Shown piece by piece: positions 37,991-47,568 of a stretch of DNA of 64,000 nt. Below the pieces are notes generated by a model. The model was given only the letters and a program-made list of their open reading frames with translations, was not told the origin of the DNA and made no database searches. Source of the stretch: Torreya grandis (Eukaryota; Streptophyta; Pinopsida; Cupressales; Taxaceae); assembly GCA_037957365.1 (NCBI GenBank), contig JARHVA010001922.1, positions 1,078,501 to 1,142,500 of the forward strand, written 5' to 3'. A program made the translations under genes and the position numbers. Every line of letters begins with the position of its first letter. Positions within the stretch are counted from its first letter, which is position 1.

Positions 37991-38219
37991 TTTTGTGCAT
38001 TTTTAGGAATGAATTTTGTAATATCATCCCTTATTATAAAAAGTAAGCATGAAATGCAAATAATGAAGCTTTGTACTAACATATTAAAAACTTCATCATT
38101 CATGTACATGATTGGACCAATGATGGTTTCCTTATTTTGTGCAAGAAATACAAGAAATAATTATAAATAAGTGAAACCCATTTTTTAAAATCTAATTTTT
38201 TTAGAATGTAAAGTAATAT

Positions 38220-38640
38220 CTTACAAGCAACAAGACCTAGTGTATGCAGCTAGGGTTTGGAAGATGATAATTTTGATAAATTACTATGAGATTTTGAAAT
38301 TGAATGTGGATTTTTGAGTTAGATACGTAAGTAAAAAATCAAAAATTTATTGGAAAATTAGTGATTTAATAAGACCTAGTAGATGCAACTAGGGTATGGA
38401 AAAATAAATATTTTGAAAAATTACTATGAAATTTTGAATGGATTTTTTGATTTAAATATTCTAGTAATAATTCAAAAAATGATAGGAAAATTACTAGGAC
38501 CTAGTGTGGGCAACTAGGGTTTGAAAGAAAAACATTTTAAAATTACTATAAAATTTTAAAATTTAATGCTAATTTATAATTTTATTAGGTAGGTAAAAAT
38601 TCAAAAAAATAGATGAAAAATCAATAGAAAATTTACCCTC
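38220..38640. repeat. Three-unit tandem repeat, about 135 bp, in G
   Basis: 'gacctagtgtatgcagc', 'gacctagtagatgcaac' and 'gacctagtgtgggcaac' at about 38227, 38372 and 38500 start three diverged units, each followed by 'tagggt' and 'attactat'. The array lies next to the 5' LTR of G, in its leader. Confidence 0.7.
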
Positions 38641-38659
38641 GGGTTTTTGTGCATAAATG

Positions 38660-38680
38660 AAGTAAGTCAGGCTCACCAAA
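38660..38680 (-). other. Candidate primer-binding site of G
   Basis: Next to the LTR the minus strand reads 'tttggtgagcctgactta'. It has the TGG start of a primer site two bases inside, but the tRNA is not identified. Confidence 0.4.
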
Positions 38681-39872
38681 TGATTTAATAATTTTTAGAA
38701 TATTAGGGTTTTATTCATAATTTAGTTAAAGGGTCTGGATTGATAAATCAATAAATTATATGTAATAAATAAGCTACTAATTTGTGAATTTTATTTGTAA
38801 TTAGAGATTTTCTAAAAATAGTAACAAGAGGGAGAAAAACAAGACTTAGCAAGAACTGTGTTGATTTGACTGAGATATGGTCTGATATCTACTGTACATG
38901 TCTAGGACACTATCATAAATATGATTCTAGATTTCATTTTTTAACTGGATAGGAGTGTTAAAAGTGGATAGGAGTGGTACCGACACTATAGTCCTTATCT
39001 AGCACTATTGTCATGAGGATCTAAGCTTTTTGGGTTTTGTTTGGTAGGTTTGTGTGACACTATCTATGAATTTGTGAAGCCTCATTATCAACAATTGTCA
39101 CTATAGAGACAATTTTATTCATTTTTATGCCTTCAATGTACTTAAATCAAACTTTGGTAAATAGGGAAAAAGGGGTTAGTGTGTGTAATATGTACTAGAT
39201 GTTCTTCACACCCCATTTGTGGGCATGCTTCCTACATACTAATACTTCAAAGAGGGATCAATTCATATGTATTTCTCTCTTTGAAAGTGCTTGGTACAAT
39301 TGTGATATGTGAATGTAAGAAATTCTAGACTTGATGTGCTTAAGGATGGCTCGAGACTGATGTAAATATTTAGATGTGCTTAAGACTATACTGGATGGCT
39401 ATATGTAGAAAATAGAGAAGATTGCCTCAATGGTTTCACTTGTATTCTTGTTTGCTTGATAATATTTGCCAACCCATTCCAAATGATCTTTGAGTGGGAT
39501 TTTATAGGGATCTATTGGTCATGGATTAAATTTTCTTGTGTTAGGTTGACAAGGAGAAGGATGGAGAACCATAAAAATTGACTATTAGGGCTAGAAATGA
39601 GCTTGGAAAATAGCACCAAAAGTGGATAATAGTGTCATTAAAGATCCTATCCTATTTGGGTGATAATATCCTAGGCAGACAAAATTTAGGTGGATGGATT
39701 GGTCATGAAAGAGGGTCTTGGCTTAGCTAGGATCAGGTTTGAAAGGCTATGAATGATTGGGAATCAGTGAAAATAAGCCTATGAGGGTCACAAGAGTATG
39801 CAAGAGGGACCTATGGGTTGGGTGTCACTAGTCATGCTCAAGTTACCAATTTTTGCATTTTATATGACTATA
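38681..39872 (-). repeat. 5' LTR of element G
   Basis: On the minus strand it starts at 39872 and ends at 38681 in 'aaatca'. A TATA-like 'tataaaatccc' lies at 39495-39505 (minus). Its last 70 plus-strand bases differ from the other LTR at two positions; elsewhere divergence is clearly higher. Confidence 0.85.
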
Positions 39873-39877
39873 ACTAA

Positions 39878-40000
39878 CATGCTTCATTCTAAATAATATA
39901 TGATTTTCCTTTTTTTTGCATATCATATCTTAAACTTGTGTGATGTTTTATTTCTAATACTTTAGATTCTTTGGTTGGAATTCCTTTACCATTCCTACCA
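39878..40000 (+). repeat. copia 3' LTR, right part
   Basis: 'atgcttcattct' through 'ggaattcctttaccattcctacca' corresponds to the last 120 bp of the 5' LTR and ends in CA-type sequence at 40000. Confidence 0.9.
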
Positions 40001-40600
40001 CCTATTTCCAAACCATTCATAAGAACAATATATCTACAGGTCTAAATTACTATTTTGAAAATCCCAAGAGCCTAATTTTCCAAGTTACAAGCTAGGTCAT
40101 TATTGTACTTTATTTATATATATTACATGATTCACACATAAGCCAACATGTAGGGGAAAACTACATCAGTCTAAGGTCCTCTTCAAAGTATTGGCTATGT
40201 AGGCAATTATCATTGATAAAGGGATCATTGGGGTTAGATCGACACCATGTTCCTATTAACCCATTTTTCTTCAAGGTCACCATGAAGATGAAGAACTAAG
40301 GTTTTACAAATTCATGTGGAGTGATAGCCCATGACCTAGAGCTAAATGCACTAGAGTGAAGGTGAACATAACCTAAAAGCATCCAAGTGGTCACATATTT
40401 TAATAGCAGGAATTCCATACATGAAACTTTAATTAAACCCAAATAATAACATCAATGCAATCATCCTAGTTTGACGTTAGTGTCTAGAGATCTCGAAGTG
40501 TCAAAAACAAAATCTAACAACTATTCTAGAATCATATTCTGGCCTAATTTATTCTTATTTTAGATTCATCACTATGTTAATTTGAAAAATATTGATGATC
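40001..40600. repeat. Repeat X, copy 2, right part
   Basis: It resumes the match to copy 1 at 'cctatttcc' (20030-20038) and follows it to about 20605. Shared blocks are 'gttacaagctaggtca', 'ggtcaccatgaagatgaagaact' and 'cccaaataataacatcaatgcaat'. Confidence 0.85.
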
Positions 40601-42440
40601 AAAATTATCCTATTCTTAGAAAGGGGACCTTCCTTTTTTTAATTTTAAAAAGTGCCTAAGATGATAAGCATGTTAAATCACTTGATTGCATGAAGAACTA
40701 ATTTAATTTACCAGTACTTGTGTTTTTGGAATTTCTAGTTAATCATTATTATTACAATAAGGATTGACACTTAGAAATATTCAAATTATTAAAAGTTTTC
40801 TTCAAGTTTTTATTTGGCATGTGAATTATTGACCATGGAAGGTTTAGTGATGTGCATATAGGCTTTTGCTAAGGGAGTGTGACCTGACCCTTTAATAGAC
40901 ATGAATGCAACAAGCTTCACTAAGTTTTATTTGAATAATATTATGTTGTGTTTAAGTCATTTAATTATGAGATTTTTATGTTAAACTTGTTTAAATTGCC
41001 TAAGATGGGCAATGATGTCTTCAGTAAGCTATCTTAGTTTCTCAATTGACCCCACAAAACATTAAATTAAAGTTACAATTCATGATGCCTCATAGGACAT
41101 CAAAGTTTAAAATACAACTTAAAAGGATAGGTATCCACTTCATCAGGCCTCAAAATGCCTTGAGGATTCATCACATTCTATGCAAGAAACTTGGATCAAA
41201 TATACTAAGTTCATGAGGTACATGGAGTCATCTAGAGAGATCTCAAAGAAGCTAACCATTGGAGTTCAAATCCTGGGGCTACATGTCAAGATCTTATCCC
41301 CCACAAGTGAGCCCATTTAATATAAGCTACCATATTTCCCCCATGTATCCTAGTATAATATGGAAGCTCGTAAGATGATGTTGTATGTCTCAAAGGAAAC
41401 TAGCCAAACTCAAGGTTACCACATGTCTATGCCATGTTGTATCCATCCAAAGTTTGTGAGAGCTTTCAAGGAAAACATCCAGGTTGCACTTGAGTCATCC
41501 AATCAAGGTTTGATGATATATAGCTATCTAAGGTGCCTCATGAGAATGACACCTTTCAAAAGAATAAATAATATCCCATTGAAGTTATGTGTGAACCCTT
41601 TAGTCCTACACGATGGTGCCACATTTCATTCACATGTTGCTTTTATCTAAGATCCATAAGATCACCTCTGAGATGGATGTGTGTCTCCACCTAAGCCATC
41701 CAATCAATGCTAAATTGCTGATATTTTTCCAAAAAATCTTTTGAAGGAGACACCTAACAAGCAAAGCTATGATTTCCTATGAGAGAGACACTTGGCAAAG
41801 AAAATCTATGATTGCCCACAAGAGTGATGCATGGCACTCTCATGACGAATAAAAATTAAAAAGAACCACTTGAGAGCTCACTACAAATTTAAAGATACTA
41901 CGTGGTGAGATGCAAATGGATCATCACACAAAGTTATATCTTGAGAGTTTGTGAAGTGATCAAAATGTGCCACATACCCAAATTCTAAGCCAACTAAGTA
42001 ACTTAGTCATACTTAGGCCCCATGAGTACCTAGATAGATCCAAGGTGGTATCCACATGTTAAAAGGTGGTAATATTTAGATTTAAAGCTAAAATTGATGG
42101 CAAATCAAAGATGAATTAAATCTAAATTTGAATTTTGGTGCAATTAATTTCTAAAAGCAATAGTTTAAAGATTATTTCAAATATATGTAAAGTTGATGAG
42201 CTTAACATTAATATGACATGAACCAAGATCACCATCAACATTGCATTAGTCAAGTCAATATTTAAAAATGATATAAAAACAATGAAATTTCTATTTGCAT
42301 TATAAAAGCTATATGTATTTGCTTTCTCTACTATTTGTGCTCTCACAGTTTGAAAAAAGCTCAATCCATTTGCAAATTGCACTCCCATCTACCATTTTCA
42401 GAGTTTAAAAGTTGTAGAAGGATACAAAGATGTTGATTAC
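40601..42440. other. Gene-free stretch upstream of ORF C
   Basis: No known protein motif. The 96-codon frame at 41360-41650 shows no recognised domain. At about 41745-41850 a 40-50 bp segment ('agctatgattt...gagacactt', 'atctatgatt...gatgcatgg') is repeated two to three times. The part next to C may be its LTR or leader ('tgcaaattgcactccc' near 42370). Confidence 0.5.
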
Positions 42441-45400
42441 TAACTAAAACATTGTAGAAGATGGCACAGGTAGGTCCCTCTACTCCATGTAAGAGTAATT
42501 CCTTTGGGAATGATGACTTTATACTCTAGTATGGTACTTCCATCATCGTCAAGGAAACATAATTTATTTTTGAAGCCATAAGATCTGGCAACATGAAATA
42601 TAGTAACATATATTTCAATGTGTAAGTAATTAGATTTATTGATGAGGATGAGACCATGCCTCATATAATCCAACTAGGTTCATATATCCTTGCCATTAAC
42701 ATAGTCAGTCTTTACAAGGCCGTAGCTAAGCTAGAGGTCATGCCATGTACTAACCTAGTTTATGGTATTTTTGAGAGATCAAAGTGTGAAGACAGGCTAC
42801 TCAAGTCAATCTCCCAAGGGATCCCTATTGATTTCATAGTAGGACCAATATTTGAGAATTACTATGACTTTCCCTCCCCATAGATAGAATATAACTAGGA
42901 CATCATCGATAAATGGTATAAAGTGCACTCCTTGGAGAAGGTATTAGATTCATGAGTGACTAACCCAATGAGAGATATTCTCATGGATGACCAAGGAAAA
43001 TTTCCCATTTAGAAATTTAAGCAAGGAGTCAAGAGTGGCCTATCCCTCTTCAATATAATATTTGACAATCCACATATTACCTATGTAGACATAAGGAATA
43101 TTTTATTGTTATATATAATCTTAGAGCACCAGAAGATTCCCCCACTTTGGGAAATTATCAATAACAATTTGGTATATTAAATTCATGACACATTAAATAA
43201 TGGTTCCTCTTTCTTTATGATGAGTTACTTATTGGATGAAATATATGCAATGACTCAACTGGGTCAGAATTCATGGTCTCTTGAGTGACAAGAGGTTTTG
43301 CCTTATCTCTTTTTTTAATGCACATTCATCAATTCAGATGTAACAGAAGAGTGATTGGAGAAGAATTCTATCTAGTGGTTTACAATTTGATCATTGATTG
43401 TGATATGCAAAGGGTTCAACTGAAGGTCAAGAAAATTTTAAGAGACATGGGTAGCTAATAGTTATACCTAGACTACATAGTCATCAGGATATGAGAGATG
43501 GTGGCCCCTCTTATACTATCAAGGTATGTGCCAAAATAGCTAGTTGAAGAAGAGATGGCCTATCAACTTATGCATGGAGTTGATGGAGTCTTCAAAAATA
43601 AGAAGAAAATGCCCCCCATAAGGTTCCATACAAATTGGGGAGGACCAGGATTATAAAGTGGCATGATATTATTGTAGCTGCTAGGCATAAGGATTCATAC
43701 CTAATGCCTATGGATGACTTCAAAGCATAGGATCCCAAAAATGTCATTTCCAAGCATATGTTAAAATTCAATAAAGATGTAGCAATGGATCATAATCACC
43801 AAGAATAAGTTCATGAATGGATATACAAAGATGCTTTGAATGATGAGGTGATGATTTGGACTGATGTAAAGAATAACATTGAGTTGGAGATGAGACTAGA
43901 TATAGAGATGAAAAATGAAGATATTATTAGGTCTCAGCCACCACCAACCCATGGGATCATGTTTAATGTTGATTATGAGGAAAATAAAGATGAATAAGAT
44001 GAAGATAATGTTCCTCTTATTAGGAATAGGCCATCTAGACCTCTACCACTTGCCACTTCAAATAGTCAGGACTTGCCTCTAAAATTTGAAGTGGGAGGAT
44101 CTAGCAGTCAACCTAGACCCTCCCAAGGACCCAAAATAATCTCTACATATACTATGGGAGTTATTATGCAAAGCTTAGATTAACTTAACCCTGATGCTAT
44201 TGACCTTGAATATTTGCAACAAGGTATTGATATCTCTATGGAAAAATTATAGGCTATGGCTAGGAGGAACATTGAGAAAGTTTACAAGAGGAAAAGGGAG
44301 CCCAAGACCACTATTAATATTACCAATAGCACACCTCAGGATACTCTTGGAGCATAAGATCCCAATGTAAGTAACTTCTCACTACCTTATTTTAGAATGC
44401 TAAATACATCTTCTACTTCTACTTCTACATCTGTTCCTCCCACCATTATTTCCCCACTGGCTCCTCCATCAATAATCACAACTATAACTATCACTGCTCA
44501 ATCCTTAGTTGGTACTAGTATGATCCAAGCTAGTATTTCCATAGGATTTACCATCCCACACTTCATTTCTCATGATACTACCAGTATCACTTATTCCCAA
44601 GTAACCACAACAAGTGCATCACTTTATATTGGTTCCCCTGCATCTATAAGGATATTAAGGCCCATTTCAAAACTATTCACCTTCCCAAATCCACCTTTGC
44701 CTACATCCCCATTCAATGTTACTATGACTGTAAAGGTGAGTGTGCCTGCAAAATTACATTCATTTATTCTTAATATGGATCTTATGAGAAATCTATTTAG
44801 CACACTTAAATAGATAGACCTAAAAAACTTACCTCACATTCCTTCTACAATGTTAACCTCTACCTCAACCCAAGCACCCCTATTACAACCACCTCTAATA
44901 AAGCTAATTCTTACTACTATCCCAAATTAGGTTAAATATATTATATAGGTAGCAAGACAAGAGAGACCTCAGGTGGTCTTATTTTCACCACAAATTGGCA
45001 TGAGATTTTGATGTTGCTACATGTATAATGAGGAGGGTGGTGAGAAGTTATGTTGAGCAACCAAATTTAAGATCAATTATGGCTCTTGAAAGTGAAGAGT
45101 CTCTCTTTACTTTGATAAAGAAGATAAAGGCCAACCCAGGTGAAGTGGATGAGTACGTAGAGGATACTGTATCCATAGTCCAAGCCAATGTAGAATCCAT
45201 AGTGGCCTTGATGAAAGACATGCAACAAAATACAAAGAGACTAAGGGAACATATATTGCCTATAGTGATCAAAAACACCATTTTTAAGGTAATCAATGTA
45301 GTCATAAATGTCTTCAATTTGTATAAGGTCATGAAGATGAGGTAGGAAGATGGGACACTATAGTATAATGTGGTCATTAAATTTGACCAAAAACTTGTAC

Positions 45401-46009
45401 TCTATGATGCCAAGTTGGTAAACCTAGCTAGAGTTATAAGGAGCAACAAATTCCCAGACCTAAAGGTATTTCCACTTGAGGATATCATCCCAACATAAAC
45501 CATAATGATGAATAAAATAAGGATATTAGAGAGTTGGGTAGAACAGGTCAAGGATGTAACTACATCCTTAGAGAAGATAGATTCAAGATTTCCTTGTTAC
45601 TGAAGGATGCTATAGTCACTAGGGTGACCAAACTTGATGGCATATTCATGGATGACCAAGAATTTAGGGTCCAAATGAAGGTGTTTATTGTAAATTTATA
45701 TTAGGACATATCAATGGCCAAGATTAACACTGAGGTAATGAACATTGTGGATTTTTCTAACCAGAGGCTAGAGTGGGCTAAGGCCATTGAATAAACACTG
45801 AGGCTTATACTTTTAGAACATGATAGGATTATTCAAGAGATACCTAACCTATTTAGATCTATGATCCTAGATTTTAGTAAAATTGAATAGAATTACTTAG
45901 CCTATATGGAGGTTTGAATAAAAGAAGAGGCAAAGAAATAAAGGCAACAACAACAAACTGGTCAACAACCTCCACCATGACCTCGAGGAATATTCATCTT
46001 TATTTTGTA
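42440..46009 (+). pseudogene. Long degenerate ORF C, unknown protein (about 1,190 codons)
   Basis: A coherent protein can be followed over 3.5 kb with stops and a few frame changes. The likely start is ATG at 42461 (MAQVGPSTP). N-terminal text (42656-42883) reads QLGSYILAINIVSLYKAVAKL and LVYGIFERSKCEDRLLKS. The middle has ILLLYIILEH, FFMMSYLLDEIYAMT and AYQLMHGVDGVFKNKKKMPP (about 43560-43620). A Glu/Asp-rich part, an open Ser/Thr/Pro-rich part (44397-44813) and an open helical part (45028-45345, LIKKIKANPGEVDEYVEDTV, likely coiled coil) follow. The end is Gln/Pro-rich (RQQQQTGQQPPP). No reverse transcriptase, integrase or zinc knuckle is present. It directly precedes an LTR-like region, so it is probably the sole gene of a non-autonomous or unclassified retroelement. 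I do not recognise the family. Confidence 0.6.
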
Positions 46010-46650
46010 AATTCAAATTTAGAATATTCCATTGTAATATGTGGCATTTTATCCACTTGGATATATTTGGGTGTCTTTTAGTGGGACCAATTAAAATTGT
46101 ATATGTAACTTTAAGGCCTATATATAGGGGTATTCCCCTTCATTATAAATAGGAACAATCATTATAGAACTAATAATTTCTAAGAATTTGAGAGATAGTC
46201 TATATGTTTTATTGTGTGTTCTGTAGTTTCTACTTCTCATGATTTTAGATAACTAATGGTTTATTTTTTGCTAACTAATATAACAAGAATATCATTGTTT
46301 GCATTTATTGGTTTGAGTTTAACACTAGGCTAACAAATCTACTAGTATATATGCTCTGTTTCATCTTATTTTTAATTGAATGTGCTTATGCAATTTAATG
46401 TGAATGAGTAACTTTTGTGAAACATATAATTTTAGATACATGCATTTATTTTCCTTTGACGCTTCAACTATGTTCATTTGGATTTGAGTATTACACTAGG
46501 TTGATGAATGCTAGTTTTATATGTTTTAGTCATAGAAGTTGGAAGAATTGACATCTTTAATGATCTGAAGCAAAATTTTTTTTTGCCTTACCCTAATCAC
46601 CTTTGGATCTACCCCATGACTCAATTTAGTTTAATTTTCAAGACATATAA
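46010..46650 (+). repeat. LTR-like region after ORF C
   Basis: Directly after the ORF stop lies a region with a strong TATA box and no coding. A segment of about 50 bp ('tttgagtttaacactaggctaa' type, 46313) recurs at 46482. The region ends where sequence related to the LTRs of A and B begins, near 46650, so its right part appears to have been cut off by element B. No second copy of this LTR is in the window. Confidence 0.5.
46119..46139 (+). promoter_or_regulatory. TATA box with adjacent GGGG-CCCC hairpin
   Basis: 'tatatata' is followed at once by 'aggggtattcccct', a perfect 5-bp inverted repeat around 'tatt'. It is placed as an LTR core promoter would be. Confidence 0.6.
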
Positions 46651-47544
46651 AATTATACACCAATGTATTTATACCTAACTTTAGATCAATTCTTACTAAC
46701 CTCTAAAAATCTAGCCTAAGAATCTCTAAGAGTCAAATTTGGCTTCATAATCATGGAAATAAATCAAGTTGGCTGATAAATCAATTAAATTAGGTAAATG
46801 CATAGTGAATAAAATCAAAATATTGCACAAATGTTCAATTGCCTAAAAAATATTAATTAACTTACAAATATTAATCAAAGCCTAATTGAATTCATCCATG
46901 AGAAAATAAATCAATTATCAAAAAGGAAAATTCAATTAATATCCTAAAGAGCATTTTATAAGTTAATCATGACCTTTTGTGAGTTGTCCAAATGTAGAAT
47001 ATTTCAAAGCACTACTATCCATGATAATCATGAGATTTTGGACACCTTTTAACCCTATTGGGGTTAACTAAGCTAACCATGGTTAAGATTTAACCCATTA
47101 TAACTCATTTCAAATCCTATAAAAGTAATCCAATAACACTTCATTTGGAGAGCTTGGAACATAGTAGAGTTATAATGCAGGATTGGATTTCATGAAGCAA
47201 ATACATAGTCTTATAATGCCAAAATCAAATCAAGCCATATCACACACAAACATGAACATGGTGCCAAGAGGAGATGGAGATAGCCAAGCCCCATTGATGA
47301 AGACTTATTGAGCACAATACAACTAAGCTAACAAACACATCATCTTGGAACAATCAAGAAAGGTAAGGAAAGTTTTTCATTTCTTTGCATTTTAGTTGTG
47401 TTTTCATTTGATTTATACACTAATCTTCTCCCCCCCCCCCATGATCTAGGCCTAGAGATGTTATCTTTTTTAGTGTGTTGATTTCATTATTTTTGGAACT
47501 AACACCATACTAACCTCCCTTTCAACATCAAATTCCTAGAATCA
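46650..47544 (+). repeat. 5' LTR of element B, right 0.9 kb only
   Basis: 'tttatacctaactttagatcaattctta' type sequence through 'aaattcctagaatca' matches 55265-56131 and, less closely, 5785-6655. The left two-thirds of the LTR are missing. Confidence 0.8.
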
Positions 47545-47548
47545 TAAA

Positions 47549-47568
47549 TGGCACACCTGATGGGACCC
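47549..47568 (+). other. Primer-binding site of element B
   Basis: 'tggcacacctgatgggaccc' stands four bases after the LTR end. From memory it resembles a decayed TGGCGACTCC-type primer site of Tat-related plant elements. The 3' LTRs at 6655 and 56131 are not followed by anything similar. Confidence 0.65.

Larger units (their letters stand above)
34210..39872 (-). mobile_element. Non-autonomous LTR element G nested in the copia 3' LTR
   Basis: Two direct repeats of about 1.19 kb (34210-35400 and 38681-39872) bound a 3.28 kb interior. The repeats begin TG and end CA (the right copy has decayed to TA). The insertion lies between 'actag' (34205-34209) and 'actaa' (39873-39877), and the intact copia 5' LTR shows a single 'actag' at that point. 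Orientation is set by a polypurine tract reading 'aaagggggggaa' on the minus strand directly before the repeat end at 35400. No gag or pol motif was found on either strand, so it fits the LARD-type definition (long LTRs, non-coding interior). Confidence 0.85.
26039..40000 (+). mobile_element. Ty1/copia retrotransposon with two nested insertions
   Basis: The element has a 294-bp 5' LTR (TG...CA), a primer-binding site, gag, protease, integrase, RT and RNase H in copia order, a polypurine tract and a 3' LTR. Without the nested element G and the roughly 2 kb insertion in RNase H it would measure about 6.3 kb. The flanks carry a five-base duplication, 'cctaa' (26034-26038) and 'cctat' (40001-40005), and the unbroken X copy shows one 'cctat' at that point. 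The coding region is full of stops and shifts, so the copy is dead. Confidence 0.93.

Noticed and set aside
45048..45377. 109-codon minus-strand open frame
   Set aside because: It is antisense to the coiled-coil part of ORF C, which has the more protein-like composition and fits its neighbours in frame and order.
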